A DNA stretch of 64,000 nt from Desulfobacterales bacterium (GTDB taxonomy: Bacteria; Desulfobacterota; Desulfobacteria; Desulfobacterales; JALSRD01). This document shows, piece after piece, positions 25,401-33,229 of the stretch. Position numbers and translations under genes: made by a program. The DNA lies in the NCBI GenBank assembly GCA_026984935.1, contig JALSRD010000041.1, positions 124,001-188,000 on the forward strand. Reading direction: 5' to 3'. A model generated the notes under the pieces. That model was not told the origin of the DNA. It saw only the letters and a program-made list of their open reading frames with translations, and did not search any database. Position 1 is the first letter of the stretch, and each line of letters opens with the position of its first letter.

Positions 25401-25537
25401 GTATAGAGATCTAGTCCTCTAGATTTTTTATCCGGACAACCTGCCTATTGACCCTGCCGGTTTCCCTGATTATACTGCCAAACATGCAAAACCGGCTTCA
25501 TGCACCGCGCAGGCCCTTTGATATCCGGACCTGGAAA

Positions 25538-26395
25538 ATGGCGGGCCAAACGTCCGCCGGTGTGCGGAGAATGTTTATCACCGATTACGACGGTACGCTG
25601 CGTCGTTCGGACGGCACGCTCAGCTCCGGGGACATCCGGGCCCTCGAAGATCTGAAAGACTCCAACGTCGTTCGAGTGCTGGCCACGGGACGTTCACTGT
25701 ACTCGCTGCGGAGGGAAAACCGGGCGCCGCTGCCGCTGGACTTCATCGTTTTTTCCAACGGCGCCGGCATCACACGCCTGCCGGAGGATGAAACCCTGCG
25801 CTGCGGTGAACTCGGTGTGCACCAGGTTCGACGGGCGGCCGGCGTGCTCGAACAGTTGGGGTTGGACTTCATGATCCATCGGCGTGTGCCGCAGAATCAC
25901 CATTTTGCCTATCGCCGGGCCGGCGGCTTGAACCCGGATTTCGAACATCGCATCGAGCTCTACCGGCCTTTTTGCGAGCCTATGGAAGATGCCGGCCAAT
26001 GGTCCGGCGCCGCCTGTCAGCTGCTCGCCGTGATGCCGCCTCAAAACGGACCGGCCGTTTTCCGCAAAATCCAGCGACAGCTGGGCGACTTTTCTGTTAT
26101 CCGGACGACATCACCGCTGGACCAGCGATCCGTGTGGGTTGAAATTTTTGCACCGGAAGTCTCAAAATCCCGCACTGCAGCCCGGCTGGCGCGCTGCCTG
26201 GGTGTTTCGGTGCATAACATACTGGCGGTGGGAAACGACTACAATGACATCGATTTACTTCAGTGGGCCGGTACCGGTGTCGTGGTGGCCAATGCACCGG
26301 CCGAACTCAGGGCCCGCTTCGACGTGGTAGCGTCCAACGACCATTGCGGTGTGGCCGCGGCCGTGGCATACTGGCGAAAGCGGGCTATGGCATGA
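25538..26395 (+). CDS. HAD-family hydrolase, Cof-like sugar phosphatase
   Basis: Subfamily IIB HAD phosphatase. Motif I is MFITDYDGTLRRSDGTL, motif II VLATGRSLYSL, motif III EVSKSRTAARLARCLG and motif IV VGNDYNDIDLLQWAG, followed by the usual GTGVVVANAPAELRARFD. The N-terminus is uncertain: ATG 25571 starts exactly at motif I, 25538 adds 11 residues and the ORF track reaches 25448; none has a strong binding site. Likely a sugar- or small-phosphate phosphatase in the cytoplasm. It stands alone, divergent from phoU-like/pit and followed by a 494-bp gap containing repeat copy 2. Confidence 0.88.
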   Translation: MAGQTSAGVRRMFITDYDGTLRRSDGTLSSGDIRALEDLKDSNVVRVLATGRSLYSLRRENRAPLPLDFIVFSNGAGITRLPEDETLRCGELGVHQVRRAAGVLEQLGLDFMIHRRVPQNHHFAYRRAGGLNPDFEHRIELYRPFCEPMEDAGQWSGAACQLLAVMPPQNGPAVFRKIQRQLGDFSVIRTTSPLDQRSVWVEIFAPEVSKSRTAARLARCLGVSVHNILAVGNDYNDIDLLQWAGTGVVVANAPAELRARFDVVASNDHCGVAAAVAYWRKRAMA

Positions 26396-26552
26396 TGGCG
26401 TTTGCGCCGCGCCGCCCGGTTCGCGTCATCCACGAAGGTGGACAAAAAACAAATGACGTTCAGTTCAATTGTTCACGAAGATACAGTCAGGAGAGGCTTC
26501 GGTGCATCCTGGTGTTCCTGGTGGATAAAAAAAGGTAAGTTGTCATTAAATT

Positions 26553-26775
26553 CCGGCAGCTCCGCGCCGTATGTGTTTCGGCTTCGCTCTCGGGTCCATC
26601 CTCCGGCGCCATCGGGTCGCTCGGCTGAATTTCAAGAACGTTGTCGCAAGCTCCTCAAACAGCTTGAAATTCTTAACGCCGACCGACCCAATGGCTTTTC
26701 TCCCCGGATGCACCATGTTGCTTCACCGAAACACATATGGCGCTCCTTTGGCAACCCGTTGCCGGAGGTTTTTGA
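26553..26775 (+). repeat. Dispersed intergenic repeat, copy 2
   Basis: Homologous to 2520-2758 in the same orientation relative to the downstream gene; both copies lie 50-120 bp upstream of a metabolic gene. The frames through it (26402-26893, 26571-26879) are not genes. The rest of the 26396-26889 gap shows nothing else I recognise. Confidence 0.7.
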
Positions 26776-26889
26776 GATGCTGCAAAAAAAGCGACGTACA
26801 ATTATCCGCGAAGGGCGGCAAGATTCATTCAGAAAAATGCCGGAACATCAGCTTTACGAAAACGCAAAACCGCATTTAAGGAGAAAATC

Positions 26890-28185
26890 ATGAACCTGCA
26901 GAAAAAAACCGGACAGACAGATTTTGAGCGTGCATTGAATGTCGGCCGGCCGCCGAATGTGGTACGGTTGTTCCCCAACTCCAAAGCCCTACTTGTCAGC
27001 GGACGCTTTATCGACCGTGGCATGCTGGCCAAAGGGCATGCCATCGCCATGGCTGCCAACGGACGCAATCAGTTTGTCATCCGGGGCGCACTTCGGGCGG
27101 CCCAGCGTGCCAATGCCGCACTGATCATCGAGATCGCGCGCTCAGAAGGCGGTGCCTCGGCTTACTGTGCCGTCAATTACTGGAACATTGCACGTATCGT
27201 CGATGCAGTCTGCAATGAACTTGCGATCACCATTCCGGTGGCCGTACATGCCGATCATTACGGGATCAAAAAGCCTGAAGACATTGGCCCGGCCAAAGTG
27301 GAAATCCCCACCATTTTTGACGCCGGCATGACGTCCATCGCCATCGATGCGTCCCACATGCCCGATGATCTGAACCTGCTGGCCAACCTGGAGCTCAGTG
27401 AATTCATCCCGCCATGGTCCGGGCTGGAAACCGAGGTGGGAGAAATAAAGGGCAAGGAGGGGCTTTCCACCGAGAAAGAAGCGCTTTTTCAGATCCGGGG
27501 GCTGAATGCCCACGGAATATTTCCGGACTGGATTGCCTTAAACAACGGGACCACGCACGGCATCGAGGCCAGCGGCCAGGGGATCCAGGTGGACCTGACG
27601 GCCGGCATTCATGATGCACTGACACCCTATGCCGTCTCGGGTGCCCAGCACGGCACATCCGGAAACAGCTCCGAACGGCTGCGCCAGATCGCCGCACAGA
27701 CCCGTACCACCAAGGCCAACGTGGCCACGGCCCTGCAGATGATTTCCTGGGGACTCGAAGTCAACGATTATGGAAACGCCATTTTGGACGACGACGGCAA
27801 CTTCATCAAGGTCAAGGGCGAGGGGGTCACCGAAGAAATGTGGGCACAGATGATGGCCTATGCCGAGCAAAACGGGCTCAGGGGCGGCAATTACAAAAAA
27901 CTGAACCTGCCCTTTGAAAACAGGCTGTTGGGACAGCCGCGCGAGATCCGCGCGCGCATGGTCAAGCGGGTGGAGGATTTCGTCTACAACATGCTGGTCA
28001 ATGTACTTAATGCCCAGGATACGGCGCCGCTGGTCATCGACGCCATTTTAAAGGCCGACGGCTGTGATCCCGGACCCAAAACCGGGCGCATCGAAGATCC
28101 GGCCGACTGGACACCGGAAAAAATCCGCGCCAAAGCCGCGGCCATCGACAGCGACAAAGGCCCTGCCGGGGACTTTGACGACTGA
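26890..28185 (+). CDS. fba: Class II fructose-bisphosphate aldolase
   Basis: Zinc-dependent aldolase of 431 residues for glycolysis/gluconeogenesis. RBS AAGGAGAAAATC precedes ATG. Motifs include ALIIEIARSEGG, VAVHADHYGIKKPED (zinc histidine and catalytic Asp), FDAGMTSIAIDASH, the E-x-E loop LETEVGEIKGKEG, ALNNGTTHG with a second metal His, and SGAQHGTSGNSSERL, equivalent to the phosphate-binding HGGSG region. It is longer than E. coli FbaA, with a C-terminal tail (TGRIEDPADWTPEKIRAKAAAID). Single gene ending in an intrinsic terminator. Confidence 0.88.
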   Translation: MNLQKKTGQTDFERALNVGRPPNVVRLFPNSKALLVSGRFIDRGMLAKGHAIAMAANGRNQFVIRGALRAAQRANAALIIEIARSEGGASAYCAVNYWNIARIVDAVCNELAITIPVAVHADHYGIKKPEDIGPAKVEIPTIFDAGMTSIAIDASHMPDDLNLLANLELSEFIPPWSGLETEVGEIKGKEGLSTEKEALFQIRGLNAHGIFPDWIALNNGTTHGIEASGQGIQVDLTAGIHDALTPYAVSGAQHGTSGNSSERLRQIAAQTRTTKANVATALQMISWGLEVNDYGNAILDDDGNFIKVKGEGVTEEMWAQMMAYAEQNGLRGGNYKKLNLPFENRLLGQPREIRARMVKRVEDFVYNMLVNVLNAQDTAPLVIDAILKADGCDPGPKTGRIEDPADWTPEKIRAKAAAIDSDKGPAGDFDD

Positions 28186-28316
28186 AAAACAATTGGCAGG
28201 CCCCCCAAAAATAGGCCCAGTGCCCCGGAGAGCCGACCGGGAGACCAAGGGCAGCCTGAAATCTTTTGCCCACCCATGCGGCAGTTTTGCACCAAAGATC
28301 GGGAACCGCTCCTGTC

Positions 28317-28350
28317 AAAAAGGTGCCGGGCTATTTCCCGGCGCCTTTTT
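28317..28350 (+). terminator. Intrinsic terminator downstream of fba
   Basis: AAAAAGGTGCCGGG pairs with CCCGGCGCCTTTTT around a 6-nt loop, giving a strong stem ending in T residues, roughly symmetrical. It separates the aldolase gene from the PEP-CTERM locus. Confidence 0.88.
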
Positions 28351-28358
28351 CATGATTA

Positions 28359-28375
28359 TGGCACGTAACTTGCTT
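28359..28375 (+). promoter_or_regulatory. Sigma-54 promoter upstream of first PEP-CTERM gene
   Basis: TGGCAC, five bases, then TTGCTT: an exact match to the RpoN -24/-12 consensus with GG and GC separated by 10 bp. It lies 114 bp before the start codon, leaving room for a leader. In PEP-CTERM/exopolysaccharide organisms the PrsR response regulator activates such promoters (established for the family); prsK/prsR are not in this window. Confidence 0.75.
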
Positions 28376-28488
28376 ATGCTGACTGTGGAGTTTTCGCATA
28401 AAGGCATGGCGCCTGCGGAAAAAGGCGGGACAGTTGGACAGGCATGTTATACATAACAACGTTTGAGCGGTTTTCCAAGAGGTGAAAG

Positions 28489-29244
28489 ATGCATCATTGC
28501 AGACGGTATGCAATTCTGCTGGTGGTTGTTGTGGCCTTGGATTTTTGGGCTGCCAATGCGCAAGCGACGGCGAAATCCTTGAGCGATGTGAGTTCCTGGG
28601 CGATTGACTTTCGGGACGAATGTTGGAACCAAAATCAAGCGTCGAGCGGCTCGCCTTTGAAAGATGTGCCTAATTTTACGGTAAATTATAATGGATTTGG
28701 CAATGTGCAAGTTTCCATGCAAGAAGGCAGTGGCTCCGGCCTGGGCTGGTGGCCTGGTGACGGCCTGGGCATATGGGGTGACGAAGACGATGAAATCGAT
28801 TCTGCGAGAACGAGTACCAACAGGGAGGTTATGACCGTAACTATTGAAAACGGGATCTTGCTGACCCAGATCGGGTTGACGGACCTGTTCTTGCCAGTGA
28901 ATGGGTCAACTGGCTCGAATCCTGGTGAAATGGCCCAGGTGGAGCTTTTCGGAAATACCTGGTCGGATAGCATCGGCACCTTTCAAACCGGTGCAAATTA
29001 TGAGCTGGGCAGCGGCAACGGCGAAGTTGTCTGGGAGTTCAGCGAAAAAACCCCGGTTTATCACCTGCGCTTTACGACATACGGCTCGGGAACGGATAAC
29101 ACGGACAGCAACTTCTCACTAGCTGCACTCAACGGTGCGGCACCCGTACCCGAGCCAGCCACCCTTGTGCTCTCTGGGATCGGATTGGCCTTGATGGCCG
29201 GCTACCTGAAAAAAAGAAGTCTGACCGACGTTAAAGCGGGCTGA
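28489..29244 (+). CDS. PEP-CTERM sorting domain protein (first paralogue)
   Basis: Predicted exported surface protein of 251 residues. Signal peptide-like start MHHCRRYAILLVVVVALDFWAANAQA; the middle is rich in Asp, Gly and Trp with predicted beta structure (FTVNYNGFGNVQVS, LGWWPGDGLGIWGDEDDEID); the tail is the complete sorting signal VPEPATLVLSGIGLALMAGYLKKR with the Pro-Glu-Pro motif, hydrophobic helix and basic end. Exosortase is expected to recognise PEP and attach or process the protein during polysaccharide export. AGAGGTGAAAG lies just before ATG. A related gene follows. Confidence 0.93.
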   Translation: MHHCRRYAILLVVVVALDFWAANAQATAKSLSDVSSWAIDFRDECWNQNQASSGSPLKDVPNFTVNYNGFGNVQVSMQEGSGSGLGWWPGDGLGIWGDEDDEIDSARTSTNREVMTVTIENGILLTQIGLTDLFLPVNGSTGSNPGEMAQVELFGNTWSDSIGTFQTGANYELGSGNGEVVWEFSEKTPVYHLRFTTYGSGTDNTDSNFSLAALNGAAPVPEPATLVLSGIGLALMAGYLKKRSLTDVKAG

Positions 29245-29283
29245 AACCGGAAAGCATCTGACAGATTTAGCGTAGAACGACCG

Positions 29284-29324
29284 AAAAAAGCAAAACGGCA
29301 TGCGCGGCCGTCTTGCTTTTTTTT
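29284..29324 (+). terminator. Intrinsic terminator after first PEP-CTERM gene
   Basis: AAAAAAGCAAAACGGC pairs with GCCGTCTTGCTTTTTT (one G-T pair) around ATGCGCG and ends in eight T. It isolates the first PEP-CTERM transcript. Confidence 0.88.
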
Positions 29325-29961
29325 ATGGCGTCGAAGACAGAGCGCCACGGATTTGCCCACCCGTTCATCGTCGTCGGCCGGCTCACCGAAATATCATCTT
29401 TGGATAGAACCTGGAAAGGGAAGGCGCCGCCGTCTGGCGCTCTTTTTATATCTATTGCCGCAATGGGCGCCCTTTTTCACGGTCGAGCCATGCCAGGGCG
29501 AAGGGAAAATAGGCAATAAATTATCCAATATTTGGGTGGCAATTTATCTAAAAATGGTAAAAAAATACCCAGATATGCCCATCCCTCATTATGATGTCCA
29601 CAGACGGATAAAAAAATAGCATCCGATTCTTTTATTTTTTAAGGCGGCAAGGCAATATCCGGCACCCTGGTATCCACCGGGCCGATTCAGGCAGGTCGGC
29701 AATGCCGGTTTTTATGGGTAGCCTGATATTCTGTAAATACATTAAGATAGAAGGCCCTGGGACCAACCATGCCGCAACATGTTTTCACCTGCGGCGATTT
29801 TGGAAAATGGTTGTCAGGCGGTTTGGCAAAGCTGAAAAAAGGGCCGACCAAGCTCGTTTCCGGCAACATACTTGGATCTGGCATGGAAAATGTATCACAA
29901 AGTGGCAAATCGCTTCGAAAAATGCCAAGCAATCACTTTTGCTGGAGACAAGGGGGAAACT
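29325..29961 (+). promoter_or_regulatory. Long leader/intergenic region before second PEP-CTERM gene
   Basis: No gene is visible; short ORFs lack family features. A weak sigma-54-like element TGGGAC-N5-ATGCC (29758-29773) has the correct GG-N10-GC geometry but two mismatches at key positions. The rest contains several small inverted repeats (for example AATGCCGG near 29700) that could belong to a structured leader, but no riboswitch class was recognised. Confidence 0.35.
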
Positions 29962-30675
29962 ATGAATAGACCAAAAATGAGAATTTTATTTTTTGCCATC
30001 CTTTTGGCCGCCGTCTTCTTTGCCGGCAGCGCCTGGGCGATGCTGATCGATTTCCGGGATACCGCGTGGAGCGGCGCCACCGGAAATCATGCCTTTAGCG
30101 TTAATTACGACAGCATGGGATTCGGCGATGTCAGCGCCAACGCATGGCGGGGAGGAAGTTCTGCCCAGCTTGGCTGGTGGAATACCAGCAACGGAAAGGG
30201 TGACGACGGTCTGGGTGTTCTGGGCGGCGAAGAAAATGATGAAATCGACACCAGTGAGTACATGTATGTGGGCATCGAAAACGGGATCAATCTTGACAAG
30301 ATCCTGTTTACGGATCTGTTTCCCGGAAATGACGGGGCCAAGTTGGGTGAAAAGGCCCATGTCGAGCTTTTTGGCGCCGGGAACAGCTTTTTGGGTGAAT
30401 TTCACGCCACTGCTACAACGTCAAACAGCAACAGCAACGGAGAAGTCTGGCTGGATTTTAGCGGATATGGGATTTCCTCTCCCGTATACGGGTTCAAGTT
30501 TGAAATCCATGGCGAGAATCCTCAAAATATCGATGATAATGACAATGATTTTTCGGTGGGCGCCATAGAGGGCACAGCCGTTTCCGTTCCCGAGCCCGCC
30601 ACCATGGTATTGCTGGGCATCGGGCTGATCGGTCTGGCCGGTGCCAGCCGGCGCAAATTCAAAAAGTCCGTCTAG
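29962..30675 (+). CDS. PEP-CTERM sorting domain protein (second paralogue)
   Basis: Exported protein of 237 residues from ATG 29962 (AGGGGGAAA upstream); the ORF-track start at 29872 lies in the leader. Signal peptide MRILFFAILLAAVFFAGSAWA. It is collinear with the preceding PEP-CTERM protein: LIDFRD, FSVNYDSMGFGDVS, LGWWNTS, DDGLGVLGGEENDEIDTS, IENGINLDKILFTDLFPG. It ends VPEPATMVLLGIGLIGLAGASRRKFKKSV, a complete sorting signal. The pair probably arose by tandem duplication and diverged. A terminator follows. Confidence 0.94.
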   Translation: MNRPKMRILFFAILLAAVFFAGSAWAMLIDFRDTAWSGATGNHAFSVNYDSMGFGDVSANAWRGGSSAQLGWWNTSNGKGDDGLGVLGGEENDEIDTSEYMYVGIENGINLDKILFTDLFPGNDGAKLGEKAHVELFGAGNSFLGEFHATATTSNSNSNGEVWLDFSGYGISSPVYGFKFEIHGENPQNIDDNDNDFSVGAIEGTAVSVPEPATMVLLGIGLIGLAGASRRKFKKSV

Positions 30676-30720
30676 GCGCCGTTGGCGCAACGCAGCGCAC
30701 ACAAACAAGTTGCACGCTAG

Positions 30721-30755
30721 AAAGCGGAGCAGTGTTACATGCTGCTTCGCTTTTT
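30721..30755 (+). terminator. Intrinsic terminator after second PEP-CTERM gene
   Basis: AAAGCGGAGCAG pairs with CTGCTTCGCTTT (one G-T pair) around TGTTACATG-type loop bases, followed by a T-rich tract. It lies between the convergent PEP-CTERM and glycosyltransferase genes. Confidence 0.85.
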
Positions 30756-30762
30756 CCTTTTT

Positions 30763-31686
30763 TCAATTCCGGACCGGCCAAATCGCTGGGTGGCGCAGCT
30801 TGTTGTCTTTTGTTGCGTTTATAAATCCAGCCGCTGTCGACAGCTGCGATATAAACAGCAATGTGATAAAAAGAAATCCACGACGGCTTTTACGCCCCTG
30901 AGCATAGCTGTTATGGCACAAGTTCAGATAAAAACCCCATGGCAGGGCTCTGGATGCCTGTCGGAGGGTCTTGGAAAAGTGAAACGCACCGCAGCCGTAG
31001 TTGAACTGTTGACGGCAGAAAGATGTCAGCGAAAGGTCGTGGGCGTGGAAAACGACAGCCTTCGATGCGTAGACCATGTCGTATCCTTTTTGACGCAACC
31101 GACGGCAGAATTCACGGTCTTCCCCGCCAGCCCTGCGGTAGGTTTCGTCAAATCCCCCTGATGCAAGAAACTGTCTGCGAGCCAGTGCAATATTACAGGA
31201 TGCCAAAAAACAAACGTTTTCAAGGTTGCGGTTTTGGTATGCATATAGAAAATCCAGCAGCAGTTGGCTGAAAGCGGCATAAGCGTTGTCCGGCAGTGCA
31301 TTGACCACTTTTCCGCCCACAACGCAGTGCGGATTTTCCCGCAGGTGGTGTTGCAGGCAGGTAAGCCAAGCGGGGGCGGGCCGGCAGTCATCATCGGTGA
31401 AAGCCAGAAATTCACCACGGGCCCGGGAGGCGCCCCTGTTGCGGGCCGCAGCCGGGCCGGCACTTTCCTGGCGGACGAAGATCAGCGGCAGGTGATGCCG
31501 AAATCTGTCGATAAGCGGCTGTAGCGGGAATTGACCACCGTCGTCGACGACAATCACTTCCATGCGGTTTTTGGCAAAAGTCAGGCGCGAGAGGGCAAAG
31601 AGGCAAGCTGCCAGCGGGTGGGGTCGATCGTGGGTAGGAATGATGATGCTGAAAAGCGGCTGTGAAATATGACGCGTGGTTTCCAT
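30763..31686 (-). CDS. Family 2 glycosyltransferase
   Basis: GT-A fold glycosyltransferase, 307 residues from ATG 31686 (AGAGATC upstream); the ORF-track start overlaps the flippase gene. PLFSIIIPTHDRPHPLAACL, MEVIVVDDGG, AGPAAARNRGASRARGEFLAFTDDDCRPAP (the DxD metal site), GGFDETYRRAGGEDREFCRRLRQKGY are the classic GT2 blocks. A C-terminal hydrophobic segment (GFLFITLLFISQLSTAAGFI) suggests membrane association. Last gene of the minus-strand polysaccharide cluster, 13 bp after the flippase gene. Confidence 0.93.
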   Translation of the reverse strand: METTRHISQPLFSIIIPTHDRPHPLAACLFALSRLTFAKNRMEVIVVDDGGQFPLQPLIDRFRHHLPLIFVRQESAGPAAARNRGASRARGEFLAFTDDDCRPAPAWLTCLQHHLRENPHCVVGGKVVNALPDNAYAAFSQLLLDFLYAYQNRNLENVCFLASCNIALARRQFLASGGFDETYRRAGGEDREFCRRLRQKGYDMVYASKAVVFHAHDLSLTSFCRQQFNYGCGAFHFSKTLRQASRALPWGFYLNLCHNSYAQGRKSRRGFLFITLLFISQLSTAAGFINATKDNKLRHPAIWPVRN

Positions 31687-31699
31687 CTGAAGATCTCTT

Positions 31700-33196
31700 T
31701 CAGGATCCCAAGGGGCGCGTATTGGTAAACAGCGAGCGCCACAGTCTGATCTCGGCCGGGCCGAATTCGTTAAGCACAAAAAAAGCGATGATGATCAGCA
31801 AAGCAATGGCCGGAAGCTTGACCAGCAGCAAAGCGCCGTCTGCCGGCCACAGGCGGGACAAGCTGTAGCTGCCGATGCAAAGACCAAGTGAACGCATGAG
31901 TGTGGCTGCCGGGAGGCGAACCTGCCAGATACGGCAAACCATCAGCGAACTGACTGTGGCGCCCAGCCATGCCAGGCCGGTGGTCACGGCGGCGGCGCCC
32001 GCCGCGCCGTATGCCGGGATCATCAACCGGTGGCCAGCCATAGCCAGAGCCAGTGTTGGGATCATTAAAAGAAAAGTTGTGCGTGGTCGGCCGGCGGCAA
32101 TCAGTGCCGAGGTGTTAATTGAAATCAGGCCCGTGCCCACGGAGCCGAATATGAGAACCGCCAGCAGCGGGCCGGTGACACCAAAAGCGGGTCCGTAAAT
32201 GAAGGTTGCAATTTCGCATGAAGCACCGGCGGTCAGGGCCGCAAAGGGAAGCAATACCAGTAACATGCGCATGCCATGGTGGGCAAGGCCACCGGACGTA
32301 TGATCCCCGGTCTGCCCATGGGAATACGCCAGTTTGGCCAGCAGCAGGGGGGCCAACGATCCGGACAACAGATCAGGTATGATGCTCAGATTCATGGCTG
32401 CTGCATAATACCCCGCAGCCTGGGGAAGTCCGTCCAAAGCTTTTACCATCAACAGGTCGATGCGTCTAAATCCTGTCATGCCGACGGTAAAAAAGAAAAG
32501 CGGCCAGGAGTACCGCCAGATGCGGGGTAAGGGGAAGCGGCTCCGACGGAAAAGCGCCGGTTGCGTCCACCGGCGACTGACAATAAAAACGACTGCCGAT
32601 GCGCATAAAATGGCCGTAAGTGCATGCATCACATCGGGCTTCAGAGTCACGAAGAGAATGACAAACATCAGCCGGCTGACCCAGAACAGGCCGCTTAGCA
32701 CTGCGCGCCGGCCGAAGTGGCCGCGTCCGATAAGGACGGACCGATGCAATCCGGTAACGGCGGCGATGGGGATGTCCAGTGCAAACAAACGCAGGGTACG
32801 GGTGATCTGCGGAGAATTCAGCCATGTTGTGAATAGCGGTGCTGCCGTTATTAGCACGGTCATTCCGAATAGTCCGGCCAGAAGCTGGGCCTGCAGGATA
32901 CGCGTCGCCGCCGGCTGCCAGTCGCTCTGTTCTGATATGAATTTGACGGCCGCACGGTTAAATCCTGCATTCGTAAGGATTTCAATGAACATGACGATGG
33001 ATACGGTTACGGTTAAAACACCGTAATTTGCCGATCCGAGCTGCCGCGTCAGGAAAGCGGCCGTCAGTATACCCGTGGGCAGACAGAGGGCCGAAGCCAA
33101 AAAATTCTGCAGTGTGCCAACGGCGGTGTGGCGGGCATGCTGCATGCGCTGAGAAAATCCATCGGCCTTTGGATGTGGTTCTGCAAATACCGTCAT
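31700..33196 (-). CDS. Lipopolysaccharide/exopolysaccharide flippase (Wzx-like)
   Basis: Polytopic membrane protein of 498 residues with about 14 hydrophobic segments, MATE/MOP superfamily. N-terminal AVGTLQNFLASALCLPTGILTAAFLTRQLGSANYGVLTV has the usual LGxxxYGxxxL motif, and MKALDGLPQAAGYYAAAMNLS-type blocks follow. It would flip undecaprenyl-linked oligosaccharide across the inner membrane. Flanked by glycosyltransferase genes on the same strand with short spacers (33 and 13 bp). Long ORFs in other frames are shadows. Confidence 0.92.
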   Translation of the reverse strand: MTVFAEPHPKADGFSQRMQHARHTAVGTLQNFLASALCLPTGILTAAFLTRQLGSANYGVLTVTVSIVMFIEILTNAGFNRAAVKFISEQSDWQPAATRILQAQLLAGLFGMTVLITAAPLFTTWLNSPQITRTLRLFALDIPIAAVTGLHRSVLIGRGHFGRRAVLSGLFWVSRLMFVILFVTLKPDVMHALTAILCASAVVFIVSRRWTQPALFRRSRFPLPRIWRYSWPLFFFTVGMTGFRRIDLLMVKALDGLPQAAGYYAAAMNLSIIPDLLSGSLAPLLLAKLAYSHGQTGDHTSGGLAHHGMRMLLVLLPFAALTAGASCEIATFIYGPAFGVTGPLLAVLIFGSVGTGLISINTSALIAAGRPRTTFLLMIPTLALAMAGHRLMIPAYGAAGAAAVTTGLAWLGATVSSLMVCRIWQVRLPAATLMRSLGLCIGSYSLSRLWPADGALLLVKLPAIALLIIIAFFVLNEFGPAEIRLWRSLFTNTRPLGS

Positions 33197-33229
33197 TTTA
33201 GCAGGGTCGCCCCCTGTTTGCCTAAAGAA

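Noticed and set aside
26402-26893. 163-residue ORF upstream of fba
   Set aside because: It runs through the dispersed repeat, has no family features and overlaps the fba start.
29400-29960. Cyclic-di-GMP (GEMM) riboswitch before the second PEP-CTERM gene
   Set aside because: The long leader and locus type made it attractive, but the required GGGCAAACC and GACGCAAAGCC blocks are not present in order.
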